From contig JAJYHX010000008.1 in the NCBI GenBank assembly GCA_021784575.1, forward strand, positions 24,804-88,803: a stretch of 64,000 nt of DNA, given 5' to 3'. The notes beneath the pieces were generated by a model. It saw only the letters and a program-made list of their open reading frames with translations. It had not been told where the DNA came from and did no database searches. Shown in pieces: positions 35,251 to 44,150 of this stretch (within the stretch, counting starts at the first letter, position 1; each line of letters opens with the position of its first letter). The stretch comes from Nitrospirota bacterium (lineage in GTDB: Bacteria > Nitrospirota > JACRHJ01). Position numbers and translations under genes: made by a program.

Positions 35251-35809
35251 CGCATTTGAGGCCCGTAAAGCTCAGATCTTTCCCGCACGCCGGTTTTCCC
35301 CCCTTTTCGTTCAGATATGGGGACAGTTCATTCTTTAATATCTCTTTTATAAAATTCGGGGTGTCGTCCGGCTGACGCAAGGCAGTCGGCGGGCTCATTT
35401 TTTTTATATTCATGGCGTCCGCCTCTTCCTCGGCAAGGCATATCACCCACCAGGAAAATTCCTCCGCCGAGCCGTAGAACATATGTCTCTCTTCGTTATT
35501 AAGCCCGGTAAGGAGTTTCCTGTAGTATTTACCGGATATGCAGTTGAGCCTCTCGGCGCCGGCGAGCCTGAACATCCCCGGGAAAAGCCCCGGGTGATGC
35601 CCGATGCCTTCGGCGAACTTCTTCCTGTTCTGCAAAATATATTTCCCGAGGGCGGCGCGTATATCCGCCTCGTGGTCGAGCCTTCCGATTACGTAGGCCG
35701 AATATTCCCGCATGAAAAGCGGATGCCCTATCGTCCCGCCCTGTGCTCTGGACACCGCCGGGAAAAACAAGACCGACAGGACGAAAAGAATGCCGGTAAT
35801 CTTTTTCAT
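35243..35809 (-). CDS. Exported protein of unknown function
   Basis: A 188-residue protein with a signal peptide (KITGILFVLSVLFFPAVSRA-QGG). The mature part is mostly helical, with several aromatic and His residues (HPLFMREYSAYVIGRLDHEA, GIGHHPGLFPGMFRLAGAE) and three Cys. No family is recognised. It lies directly after pheT (2 bp) and overlaps cutA, so it is expressed with that operon. A periplasmic location is inferred from the signal. Confidence 0.75.
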   Translation of the reverse strand: MKKITGILFVLSVLFFPAVSRAQGGTIGHPLFMREYSAYVIGRLDHEADIRAALGKYILQNRKKFAEGIGHHPGLFPGMFRLAGAERLNCISGKYYRKLLTGLNNEERHMFYGSAEEFSWWVICLAEEEADAMNIKKMSPPTALRQPDDTPNFIKEILKNELSPYLNEKGGKPACGKDLSFTGLKCDD

Positions 35810-35811
35810 GG

Positions 35812-38220
35812 CTATTGTTCCCTTATCTCCGCGCCAAGGCGTTCCTTAAGGACGTCCATTATTTTTTTATGCGCGAGGTTCGCTTCCTCGTCCGTAAGCG
35901 TCTTCTCGAAAGAGCGGTAGGTGACGGTATACGCCAGGCTTTTTTTGCCTTCGGGTATCGGCGCGCCCTCGTAGTAATCGAAAAGCTTCACGTCCTCGAC
36001 AAGGCCAAGCTTGAGCGACTCCATGGCCTTCAGGACGGAGAGCGACGTGACATCCGCCGGGACGATGACGGCGATGTCCCGTTCGACAGCGGGATACCTG
36101 GGAAGTGCCTTGTAAGACGGCAATGCAGAGGCGGCCTCGATTATCGACCGGAAGTCTATCTCGAACACGCATACCTCCGCCGGTATGTCCCATCTCTCGG
36201 CAATGTCCGGGTGAACCTGGCCTATGTAACCCGCCGGGCTTCCGCCGACAAGCAGCCTCGCCGCCTTGCCCGGATGCAGAAACGGCGCGTCCTCCTCTGC
36301 GGCGAATACCGCGTTTGCAACCCTCAGGGCGTCGAGCATCTGCTCCACCGCGCCCTTCATGTCGTAGAAATCCGCTTTCCTGCCGCCCGTTTCCCAGGGC
36401 GATGCGGCCCGTGCGCCGCACGCCAGCCCGCCGATTTTAAGCGGCTCGTTCGGGAGCCCCGGCCCGGCATGAATGAAGACGCGCGAAAGCTCGAAAACCT
36501 TCATGTCCCTGACGCCGCGGCTCAAGTTCAGTGAAAGATTGCCGAAAAGGCTCGGCAGAAGCGTCGTGCGCATGACGGACTGCCCGGCGGAGAGCGGGTT
36601 CTGCAAGGTTACGGTCTTCCTCCTGAAGTCGTTTTCCGAAAGACCCAGCCTGTCGAAATCTCCAGGGTCCATAAAGCTATAGTTTACCACTTCGTGGAAA
36701 CCGCAGTCCTGCATCGCATCTCTTGCCCGCATAGAGGCCGCAAGCACGGTGTCCGGCTCCCGCGCCGCCGCGGCGCGCGCGGGCATGGAGCTTCTTATCT
36801 TGCCGTATCCGTAAACCCTCGCCGCCTCCTCGACAAAGTCTATCTCGCGGGTCAAATCCGGCCTGAACGCCGGAGCCTGGAGGAGAAACGAATCCTCCGT
36901 CTCCTCGTGTATCTTTATCCGGAGCCGCTTCATAATGTCTGCTATCTCGTCTTTTTCGAGGCCGGCCCCAAGGATTTCGTTCACCCTCGCCACGCGGAGC
37001 GTCACCACCGGCATCTTCAGGGGGTTCGGATATTCGTCGATCCTTCCCGCCGCTATCTCGCCGCCCGCAAGCCCGGCAATCATGGACGCCGCCCTGTCGA
37101 GGGCCGTTATGACGCCTTCCGGGTCCGCGCCCCTCTCGAAACGATGAGACGCCTCCGTGTGCAGGCCGAGCTTCCGGGAGGTCTTCCGGACGCAGGACGG
37201 GTTGAAATAAGCCGATTCGAGGAATACGTCCGTCGTCTGGTCCGTGACCTCGGAGTTCTGTCCTCCCATCACCCCGGCAAGGGCCACGGGCCTGTCTGCG
37301 TCGCAGATAAGGAGCATGTCCTTTGAGAGCGTCCTCTCTACGCCGTCGAGCGTCGTGAAGACCTCGCCCTCCACGGCCCGGCGGACGATTATCTCCCGGC
37401 CCGCGAGGAACCGGCAGTCGAACGCGTGGAGCGGCTGCCCCATCTCCATCATCACGTAGTTCGTCGCGTCCACGACGTTATTTATGCTGCGCACCCCGAC
37501 TGCCTGAAGCCGCCTCCGCATCCACGCCGGGGACGGCCCGGCCTTCACACCAGTAACAAGCCTCCCGGCATAGCGCGGGCAAAGCTCCGGGTCTTCAATC
37601 GTAACCTTCATCCGTCCGGCTATGTTCGCGCCATGCTCGGCCAGCTTGAACTTCGGCTGCCTGAGCGCCGAGCGCGTCAGGGCCGCGGCCTCGCGCGCGA
37701 TGCCGAGCGCGCAGAGACAGTCCGGGCGGTTGGGCGTCACATTTATCTCCATCGCCCAGTCGTCAAGTCCGACGGCCTTGACTATGTCCCCGCCAACGGG
37801 CGCATCCTCCGGGAGTATCATAAGCCCGGACGACTCCTTCGCAAGCCCAAGCTCCTTCTCGGAGCACAGCATCCCGAAAGACAGGACTCCCCGAAGCTTC
37901 GCCTTCTCTATCTTCATGCCGCCCGGCAGTTCCGCCCCGGGCAAAGCCAGGGGGACTCTGTCCCCGGCGTGTAGATTCTTCGCGCCGCAGATGACCGGCA
38001 GGACTTCACTGCCGTTGTCAACCTCGCAGAGCGTAAGCCTGTCGGCGTTCGGGTGTGGGTTTATCGACACAATCCTGCCCACGACAACGCCGCTTATGCC
38101 CTCGCCCAGGTATTCCAGGCCCTCGACCTCAAGCCCGGCCATAGTCAGCCTGTCCGAGACCTGCCGAACAGTCAGGTCCGTCTCCACGTATTCCTTCAGC
38201 CAGTTAAAGCTTGTGCGCAA
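35812..38220 (-). CDS. pheT: Phenylalanyl-tRNA synthetase beta subunit
   Basis: An 802-residue subunit of the alpha2-beta2 synthetase. The N-terminal tRNA-binding EMAP-like domain (VVVGRIVSINPHPNADRLTLC) is followed by B3/B4 editing domains, B5, the catalytic-like domain and a C-terminal ferredoxin-fold anticodon-binding domain (YPAVERDIAVIVPADV...YRSFEKTLTDEEANLAH). Full length for the family. It is separated from pheS by a gene for a small membrane protein. Confidence 0.97.
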   Translation of the reverse strand: MRTSFNWLKEYVETDLTVRQVSDRLTMAGLEVEGLEYLGEGISGVVVGRIVSINPHPNADRLTLCEVDNGSEVLPVICGAKNLHAGDRVPLALPGAELPGGMKIEKAKLRGVLSFGMLCSEKELGLAKESSGLMILPEDAPVGGDIVKAVGLDDWAMEINVTPNRPDCLCALGIAREAAALTRSALRQPKFKLAEHGANIAGRMKVTIEDPELCPRYAGRLVTGVKAGPSPAWMRRRLQAVGVRSINNVVDATNYVMMEMGQPLHAFDCRFLAGREIIVRRAVEGEVFTTLDGVERTLSKDMLLICDADRPVALAGVMGGQNSEVTDQTTDVFLESAYFNPSCVRKTSRKLGLHTEASHRFERGADPEGVITALDRAASMIAGLAGGEIAAGRIDEYPNPLKMPVVTLRVARVNEILGAGLEKDEIADIMKRLRIKIHEETEDSFLLQAPAFRPDLTREIDFVEEAARVYGYGKIRSSMPARAAAAREPDTVLAASMRARDAMQDCGFHEVVNYSFMDPGDFDRLGLSENDFRRKTVTLQNPLSAGQSVMRTTLLPSLFGNLSLNLSRGVRDMKVFELSRVFIHAGPGLPNEPLKIGGLACGARAASPWETGGRKADFYDMKGAVEQMLDALRVANAVFAAEEDAPFLHPGKAARLLVGGSPAGYIGQVHPDIAERWDIPAEVCVFEIDFRSIIEAASALPSYKALPRYPAVERDIAVIVPADVTSLSVLKAMESLKLGLVEDVKLFDYYEGAPIPEGKKSLAYTVTYRSFEKTLTDEEANLAHKKIMDVLKERLGAEIREQ

Positions 38221-38236
38221 TTTCGGTTTGTCCTTG

Positions 38237-38695
38237 TCAGTATGCCTTTATGGATTTCTCTTTAAGAAAAGCTTCCATGTCTTTCCTTACCCTGTCCGGG
38301 AAACCTATCATGTCCATAGGCACGACGCCCGTCTTCGGCCCTTTTGGCGTCGCGTAATCCACAAGGAAGAATTCCCTTTTCTTCCCTTTTTTGCCGGGAA
38401 GCGCCCTGAACCCGGCCCTGGCCGCCTTTTCCCACGGGCATCTGTCTCTCTTCCAGGGGTTTACGCCGTAGACCATGAAACCCTTTTCATCCCATTCGAA
38501 TACCGGGAACTTCCAGAAGCGGTAGACCGCTGCGATGACAATTATGTTCAGAAGATACAGCAGCGCAAGAGGCGCGAATGTCAAAGGACCCTGGAACCTC
38601 TTCAGCAGATACCCCAGGACGACATCCGCCCCGATGCAATAAAGGATAACCTCGTTCATCCTCTTCTGCGAGAGGAACATCCGCCCCGCGCGCAT
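38237..38695 (-). CDS. Small two-helix membrane protein between pheS and pheT
   Basis: A 152-residue protein not recognised. Two adjacent hydrophobic segments (VILYCIGADVVLGYLL at about 15-30 and FAPLALLYLLNIIVIAAVY at about 40-58) form a hairpin, followed by a cytoplasmic-looking basic domain (VYGVNPWKRDRCPWEKAARA...). Its layout resembles PH-like or photosynthesis-assembly-like membrane proteins of about 150 residues, but no motif confirms that. Its start overlaps the pheS stop (ATGA) and it ends 16 bp before pheT, so it is translated with both synthetase subunits. Confidence 0.7.
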   Translation of the reverse strand: MRAGRMFLSQKRMNEVILYCIGADVVLGYLLKRFQGPLTFAPLALLYLLNIIVIAAVYRFWKFPVFEWDEKGFMVYGVNPWKRDRCPWEKAARAGFRALPGKKGKKREFFLVDYATPKGPKTGVVPMDMIGFPDRVRKDMEAFLKEKSIKAY

Positions 38696-39786
38696 CAGAA
38701 CTGCCCGAGGAAGCGCATGTCGTTCTCGTAGAAGAGGCGTATGTCGTCGATGCCGTATTTCAGCATCGTTATGCGCTCCATGCCGAGCCCGAAGGCAAAA
38801 CCGGTAAACTCCTCCGGGTCGTATCCGACGGCCCGGAAGACCTCCGGGTCAACCATTCCGCAGCCCAGTATCTCGAGCCAGCCGGTGCTCTTGCACACGC
38901 GGCAGCCATTGCCTCCGCATATCACGCACCGGATGTCAACCTCGGCGGAAGGCTCCGTGAACGGGAAGAAGCTCGGCCTGAAGCGGGTTGCCGTGCCGGC
39001 GCCGAACATCTTCGAGATGAACGTCTCCAGGACGCCCTTCAGGTGTGAGAAGTTTATGCCCCTGTCCACCATAAGCCCTTCGACCTGGTGGAACATCGGC
39101 GTATGGGAGACGTCCGCGTCGCAGCGATAGACCTTCCCCGGCGCGATTATCTGCACCGGCGGGCGGCGGGACTTCATCGTCCGCACCTGCACCGGCGAGG
39201 TGTGCGTGCGGAGCACAACATCGTCGGACACGTAGAACGTGTCCTGCATGTCGCGCGCGGGGTGGTCTTTGGGCATGTTCAGCGTCTCGAAGTTATAGTA
39301 ATCGAGCTCCACCTCCGGCCCCTCGGCGACGGAGAAACCCATCTCCAGGAATATCTCCACCACCTCCCGCGTGACGGTCGTGACGGGATGCGGCCTGCCC
39401 ACGCCCGGCCTCCTGCCCGGCATCGTAACGTCGATCCTCTGCGAGGCGAGCGCCTGCGCGCGTTCGGCGGCGGCAAGCTCCTCACCCCTGGCCTTAAGAG
39501 CGGCCTCATAGCGGCCGGCAATTTCGTTTAAAAGACGTCCGGCTTCTTTTCTGTCTTCCGGCGCCTCCTGCGGGATTTTCTTCCGGAGGATGGAGATTAT
39601 CCCCTTCTTGCCGAAAAGCTCCAGCTCTATGGCCTTCAGGTCGTCCGTGGTTTGCGCGAATTTAATAATGGCCTCTTCCGCGCCAAGCTCATCCGAGATT
39701 CGGGGTATAAGCTCCGCAAGCCTCCCCGCGCCCTCAAGGCCCGCCTTGATGTCCCTTGCCTTCTTTAAAAACCGCGTGAGCGGCAT
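38695..39786 (-). CDS. pheS: Phenylalanyl-tRNA synthetase alpha subunit
   Basis: A 363-residue class II synthetase subunit. An N-terminal coiled coil for tRNA binding is followed by motif 2 (PGKVYRCDADVSHTPMFHQVEG) and motif 3 (GLGMERITMLKYGIDDIRLFYENDMRFL). RFRPSFFPFTEPSAEVDI and a CxxC-type insert (CVICGGNGCRVC) are present. It is the first gene of the operon continuing through pheT, cutA and the repair fusion. Confidence 0.97.
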   Translation of the reverse strand: MPLTRFLKKARDIKAGLEGAGRLAELIPRISDELGAEEAIIKFAQTTDDLKAIELELFGKKGIISILRKKIPQEAPEDRKEAGRLLNEIAGRYEAALKARGEELAAAERAQALASQRIDVTMPGRRPGVGRPHPVTTVTREVVEIFLEMGFSVAEGPEVELDYYNFETLNMPKDHPARDMQDTFYVSDDVVLRTHTSPVQVRTMKSRRPPVQIIAPGKVYRCDADVSHTPMFHQVEGLMVDRGINFSHLKGVLETFISKMFGAGTATRFRPSFFPFTEPSAEVDIRCVICGGNGCRVCKSTGWLEILGCGMVDPEVFRAVGYDPEEFTGFAFGLGMERITMLKYGIDDIRLFYENDMRFLGQF

Positions 39787-40565
39787 ATGGCTCCTGTTTC
39801 AGTTTGCAGTTTAAATAAGGGATTATATAGCAACGTCGCCCGATTTTCAATAACGAATCAGGCAAAACCGGAGTTCCGCCAGGCTGGTGCGCCTGTCCGT
39901 ATTGTCTATGGGCGCGAGTTCACTTGCGCCCGGCCTTCAGCCCTCTCCCACCGTCAGGAGCCGGTTCCCCCTCCCCCAGTGGCTGGGGAGGGTAAGAGCT
40001 TTTCACCCCTCTACCTTTCATGGGAGAGGGTGGCCGAAGGCCGGGAGAGGGTTCGCCGTCGACCTGCTCATCGTAGGGGCGCAACTTGTTGCGCCCGGCA
40101 TTGGCCCGTCATTCCCGTCCCTGTGCCTGTCATTCTGAGCAACGCGAAGAAGCTACAGTTGTCATAACGCCCCCTCGTTCCCCATCTTATCTTAAGAGGG
40201 GGATGAAGGTAAGCTGTCATTCTAAGCACCGCGAATAATCCACCTTTCGCATGACATCCCAGCGCCCCCTGCTCATCGTAGGGGCGCAATTCATTGCGCC
40301 CGGCTTTACTCATAAAACGACTCGAACACCCGTGAGCAATCCTCATCGGTAGGCGAAGTTCATTGTCAGCGGTTATTCCGGATTAGTTGTGCAACCAGTT
40401 GATTATTAAAATAAAAATGAGGAAATTTAGTATTTTCCCGGCGGTATCGAAAGCGGCTCGAAAACGGGCCGTTTTCGGGCAATTTCAGGCCAAAAAGTGG
40501 GTGCGGGGAAGGGATGATTTGACGGTGTTTTTACTCGCATAAATAACGGGTTATATTATCCGGCG
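39787..40565. repeat. Gene-free block of dispersed palindromic repeats
   Basis: No coding sequence is supported. From left to right there are family A (39910-39931), a long family B pair (39947-40053), family A (40076-40096), family E (40130-40160), family D (40161-40209), family E (40216-40254) and family A (40281-40301). The remaining 40310-40565 contains a compact hairpin CGAAAACG-GGC-CGTTTTCG near 40455-40475 and an AT-rich tail after the cytochrome gene. The pheS promoter should lie near 39800-39850, but no clear consensus is visible. Confidence 0.8.
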
Positions 40566-42266
40566 TCAGTCGAACCCGCCCTTGTGCGTGTGGCATTTCA
40601 TGCAGTCTTTACCTTTATATTTCAAATGGTTGCCGCTTAAGGGATGACAGGCGTCGCATAGCCCGGAGCCGCTTCCGGCAAAGACGCGCCCATCGAAGGA
40701 GACCCTCTTCACGCCGGAGGGCGTCCGGACATTATACCTGATGTCAAGGGCGTTTTTCGCACCATGAATCCTGTGGCAAATCAAGCAGTTAAGCCCCTGG
40801 TGCGTGTTCTCGGAGTGGCAGTCGTAGCAAAGCGCGTTGTCCCTCGTGGATACCCGGAGATACGGCTCCGTAAGTGTCACATAGACCGAATATCTCTTTG
40901 AAACCGGCTGGTTAAAGATTATCACACCGTCGGCGGCGTCGTATGAATACCTTGAAGCCGGGACCTGCCAGCGCCGCATCTCATGCACCGTCTTGGGCAT
41001 ATTGGCAATGTTATCAACAACATACACCTTGGGCTCCATGTATCCCATGCCGCTCCAGCCGCCCTTGTAAAGCCACCAGTTCACACCGTCGTCCGAGGAC
41101 GCGGGCTCCCAGGTCCTACCGTAATCGCCCGGTTTTTCCATTACGTTATGGCATGTTACGCATTCTATCCGTCCGCCGGGAAGGTGCGCGGACATCATGT
41201 CGCTCCACAGGCCTTCCGGGTCCGTGCCAAACGACGGGATCTTTGTGCCCCCGGCCCCGGCCTTTGTGCCCGTATGACCATCGCCGGCGGGCACGACGAA
41301 TGCGTTCGCCATCCCGGAGCGGTTGTGGCAAAGCGAGCAAAACGCCGGTTTTTGCAGGAAATCCGGCTCCGGCAGGAGGTATTTCGGCATGTGGCAGACC
41401 TTGCAATCCCCGTTCATGTATCCGTCGTAATCTGAGTGCGGCAGGTAGGGCCTTCCCTTATCCTTGGGGAATACCATTAGCGTAACCTCGACACGGTCTC
41501 CCTTTATGCCGGGCAAAAGCGGCTTTATCGAGACCGTAGAGTCGTAGAACCCCACGGATTTACAAGGGATTATTCCAATCTTCAAAAGCCCCGGAGCGGT
41601 CCCGGAAGGCGGGGACAATATAAGCCACTTCTCGTCGGATTTCGCCTTCCAGACGACCTTCGCGCCGTCTTTGCCGCCCAGGACGTTTACCGTCACGCCG
41701 GCCATCCCCGGCGCCGGCCATCCCTGCTGATACTTGAAGTTCACCGTCTGCCTGTCCACCTTCACGCCGACAGCCCCGGCGCGCTCTTCGGCAATGGCCT
41801 TGATTTCCGGCTCGGTTGCGGCGGGCGCGGCAGGCGCATGGGCGGCCTGATTTTCCCCCTGCGGCGTGGGCGGATTAGCCAAGGTTTTCTGATGGATTAT
41901 GGGCGCTGGATTTTTTGAAACCGGCTTCGGCGCGGCTGCGTTTTTTTGCTGTTCCGGGGCCGGCTTCGACGTCCCTGCGGGCGGCGTTTGCTTATGTCCC
42001 GCGCCCGCGGCAGGGCGTCCGGGGCCATTATGCGCGCCGGTCGGGACCGCATGGCCGTTCACAGGCTGCGGGGCGGCCTGGTTTCCCCCGCCGGGCGCGC
42101 CGCCGGTGCCCGCATCCTTTTCGACGCTTGCAGGCTGGACGTAGATGAGCTCTTCCGTATACTTCGGGAGCTTCGGCTGCGGGAAGGGTTTCGGCATGAG
42201 GAATGCCATGACGAGCAGCATGGCGTGGATTGCGACGGAGATGGAAAAGAACTCCGCGCGGCTCAT
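40566..42266 (-). CDS. TonB-like anchor + BACON domain + heptaheme c-type cytochrome
   Basis: A 566-residue protein. An N-terminal membrane anchor (FFSISVAIHAMLLVMAFLMPK) with a TonB-like EL(I)YVQP segment leads into a Pro/Ala/Gly-rich spacer (about 50-155). Residues 167-266 form a BACON-like beta-sandwich (VDRQTVNFKYQQG, SDEKWLILSPPSGTAPG). Seven CXXCH heme-attachment motifs follow at Cys288, 310, 369, 480, 494, 537 and 555, with extra His for bis-His ligation. An electron-transfer role spanning inner membrane and periplasm is likely. Its start overlaps the HAD gene (ATGA). Confidence 0.85.
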   Translation of the reverse strand: MSRAEFFSISVAIHAMLLVMAFLMPKPFPQPKLPKYTEELIYVQPASVEKDAGTGGAPGGGNQAAPQPVNGHAVPTGAHNGPGRPAAGAGHKQTPPAGTSKPAPEQQKNAAAPKPVSKNPAPIIHQKTLANPPTPQGENQAAHAPAAPAATEPEIKAIAEERAGAVGVKVDRQTVNFKYQQGWPAPGMAGVTVNVLGGKDGAKVVWKAKSDEKWLILSPPSGTAPGLLKIGIIPCKSVGFYDSTVSIKPLLPGIKGDRVEVTLMVFPKDKGRPYLPHSDYDGYMNGDCKVCHMPKYLLPEPDFLQKPAFCSLCHNRSGMANAFVVPAGDGHTGTKAGAGGTKIPSFGTDPEGLWSDMMSAHLPGGRIECVTCHNVMEKPGDYGRTWEPASSDDGVNWWLYKGGWSGMGYMEPKVYVVDNIANMPKTVHEMRRWQVPASRYSYDAADGVIIFNQPVSKRYSVYVTLTEPYLRVSTRDNALCYDCHSENTHQGLNCLICHRIHGAKNALDIRYNVRTPSGVKRVSFDGRVFAGSGSGLCDACHPLSGNHLKYKGKDCMKCHTHKGGFD

Positions 42267-42832
42267 TTCGTTTTAACGCCTCTTGTAGCACAGGGGGGAA
42301 AACAGAACCTGTCTATGTCTTCCCATGTGAACACGCGCTCTATGCTGTCGTGTCTCACGTGCCGGTTCCACGGCGCGTCGTAGAGCAGGACATAGCTCCC
42401 GCTCTCGGCAATCTCGCAGGCGAAGTTGTCCTGGTCTTCTATGAAAAGGTCGTAAGGAATCCCGTTAACTTTGCTCTCCGGCGTGAAGTGCAGCTCGTGG
42501 AACGGCACATGGTTCTTATTGAGCCATTCCCTCGTATAGCCCTCCACGCTCTGCGGGCGGCTCGTTACGAGCACCACCCTGTGCCTTTCCATAAGCCGCC
42601 GAAGAGTATCCCTTGAGCCGTCTATCACCGGGACACTCAGGAAGATGCTCCCATCCTTGAACCGGTCGATAACGTAGTCCAGGTCGTCCTTTGTCAGCCC
42701 CGGCATCTTCTCAAGGGCGTAATGCCTGAAGTCCTCGCGCACGAGGCTTATGCCCCGGTCTGCCTCCAAAACGCGCCGGACTTCTCTTTCCGTATCCGCG
42801 ATTACGTTGTCTATGTCAACGCCGACAATCAT
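42263..42832 (-). CDS. HAD-superfamily 5'-nucleotidase-like phosphatase
   Basis: A 189-residue cytosolic protein of the 5'(3')-deoxyribonucleotidase (NT5C) type. Motif I is VGVDIDNVIADTE, where the usual DxD is DID, motif II is VVLVTSRP and motif III is the acidic DLFIEDQDNF. It overlaps both neighbours by four bases, EamA upstream and the cytochrome downstream. A nucleotide or small phosphate-ester substrate is plausible; the link to electron transport is unclear. Confidence 0.8.
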   Translation of the reverse strand: MIVGVDIDNVIADTEREVRRVLEADRGISLVREDFRHYALEKMPGLTKDDLDYVIDRFKDGSIFLSVPVIDGSRDTLRRLMERHRVVLVTSRPQSVEGYTREWLNKNHVPFHELHFTPESKVNGIPYDLFIEDQDNFACEIAESGSYVLLYDAPWNRHVRHDSIERVFTWEDIDRFCFPPCATRGVKTK

Positions 42833-43707
42833 AAAACCCCTCCGGTCTTCCTCACACCCTTGCTGCCCCGGTAGATGACGCTTACGCCGGAGGCGATAAT
42901 CAATGCCCCGCCGGCAAGCGCGGCGGGATAAGGGACTTCGCCGAGAAATATGAACGCCAGCGTTATCCCCATCACCGGCTCAAGGTATCCGAGCGCCCCC
43001 GCCTCCTGCGCCGTTACGGAGCGGATCCCCTTGAGATACGACACGTTCGCAAGCGTGGAGTGAAAGAGCGACGTCAGGGCTATGACGGACAATTGAGCAA
43101 CATTCGGGGTCTTGAAATTCAGCCACGGTATAAAGGCTCCAACAAGGGCTATGGTCAGGACCGCCTGCACACCCGAGAGCTTCAGGGGGTGGTTCCTGGG
43201 GCTTAAGGCCCGCGAATAAAGTATTACCCCGGCATACGCAAGTCCGGAGAGAGCGCCCGACGCCGCGCCTATTATACCCCGGCCATCGGAAAAATCCAAC
43301 CCCCCCGCGAATATAAAAACCAGCCCCGCCGCCGCGGCCGCAAGCGCGGCCAGCGTATCCCTGCCCACACTGTCCTTCACCGTAAGCGGGGCCAGGACGG
43401 CGACCAATACAGGCGCGATATAGTGGGTCATAAGCGCCGCCGCGACAGTCGTCGCCTTGAGCGCGTAGACGAACGACAGGAGGTTTACAAGGCCGAAAAG
43501 ACCGAGCAGGAGCGAAGGGACAATGTCCGGCATGAGCCTCGCTCCCTCGCGCCTGCCGCGCGCCGCCAGCCACACGCCCTGGAAAATTGCCGCAAACACG
43601 GCGTTGAAGAATATAATCTCCGCGGCGGGAAGCCCAAGCCATCTGACCGTAATACCCCAGGTGCTCCAGACGAGAAACGCCCCGGTTATTAACAGATAGC
43701 CCTTCAA
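42829..43707 (-). CDS. EamA/DMT-family transporter
   Basis: A 292-residue inner-membrane protein with ten hydrophobic segments arranged as two EamA repeats (first opening LLITGAFLVWSTWGITVRWLG, second around GIIGAASGALSGLAYAGVIL). The end of each repeat has the usual Gly/Pro-rich helix (YLEPVMGITLAFIFLGE). Substrate, likely a metabolite or amino acid, cannot be told. It is the first gene of the operon with the HAD protein and the cytochrome and is divergent from the small plus-strand gene. Confidence 0.88.
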   Translation of the reverse strand: MKGYLLITGAFLVWSTWGITVRWLGLPAAEIIFFNAVFAAIFQGVWLAARGRREGARLMPDIVPSLLLGLFGLVNLLSFVYALKATTVAAALMTHYIAPVLVAVLAPLTVKDSVGRDTLAALAAAAAGLVFIFAGGLDFSDGRGIIGAASGALSGLAYAGVILYSRALSPRNHPLKLSGVQAVLTIALVGAFIPWLNFKTPNVAQLSVIALTSLFHSTLANVSYLKGIRSVTAQEAGALGYLEPVMGITLAFIFLGEVPYPAALAGGALIIASGVSVIYRGSKGVRKTGGVL

Positions 43708-43727
43708 GCCACGCCGCCGTATTTTCG

Positions 43728-43736
43728 TGTTATACT
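43728..43736 (+). promoter_or_regulatory. Extended -10 promoter of the small secreted protein gene
   Basis: TGTTATACT is a TGn-extended -10 element 44 bp before the GTG start; no good -35 is seen. GGAGGA precedes the start by six bases. Confidence 0.55.
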
Positions 43737-43779
43737 ATAAATAGCAAGCATTATCACTACGAATAATGGAGGAAGCAAC

Positions 43780-44097
43780 GTGAAAAGGTTGTTGATTTTT
43801 ATAGGCGCCGGGCTGCTCGTAATGGCAATGGCAAGTGTGGCTTTAGCATCGAGCGGAAACGGCTGGTCTTCCGGTTCGCTCGACCCCATGGGCCATGCGT
43901 GGATTAAAATTACGCCCCCGTCCCATTCGGAAACCGCACCGGTTGCGCCCAATGTCGTATACCTGGATTCCAACCGCCTCTGGGCGGCGCAGAACCCGTG
44001 GCCGGTGGCAAGAGAGGGCGTTTTGGCCCAAAAGACGCCGACGGGGAAATTCATCTGCTTCGATTCCGCAAAACTCTCCTGCGCCGTATCGGATTAG
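43780..44097 (+). CDS. Small secreted protein of unknown function
   Basis: A 105-residue protein with a GTG start behind GGAGGA. The N-terminus is a signal peptide (KRLLIFIGAGLLVMAMASVALA-SSG). The mature 80 residues contain a Gly/Ser/Trp-rich opening (SSGNGWSSGSLDPMGHAWIK), a Pro-rich centre and two Cys near the end (FICFDSAKLSCAVSD) that could form a disulfide. No family is recognised. It is a monocistronic gene with its own promoter and terminator. Confidence 0.75.
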   Translation: MKRLLIFIGAGLLVMAMASVALASSGNGWSSGSLDPMGHAWIKITPPSHSETAPVAPNVVYLDSNRLWAAQNPWPVAREGVLAQKTPTGKFICFDSAKLSCAVSD

Positions 44098-44120
44098 CGG
44101 GTCCATCTTAAAAACACTTT

Positions 44121-44149
44121 GGCGCGGTCATCACTGGCCGCGCCTTTTT
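44121..44149 (+). terminator. Intrinsic terminator of the small secreted protein gene
   Basis: GGCGCGG (44121-44127) pairs with CCGCGCC (44138-44144), followed by TTTTT. It directly abuts the stop codon of the convergent PilZ gene. Confidence 0.9.
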
Positions 44150-44150
44150 G

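Noticed and set aside
39899..40310. Possible CRISPR array in the repeat block
   Set aside because: The units are palindromes of different families with irregular spacing and no constant-length spacers, and no cas genes are present.
40068..40346. 92-codon minus-strand frame upstream of pheS
   Set aside because: It is made of translated dispersed repeats and has no independent coding signal.
43704..44054. 116-codon minus-strand frame opposite the small secreted protein
   Set aside because: The plus-strand gene has a promoter, ribosome-binding site, signal peptide and terminator; the minus frame has none of these.
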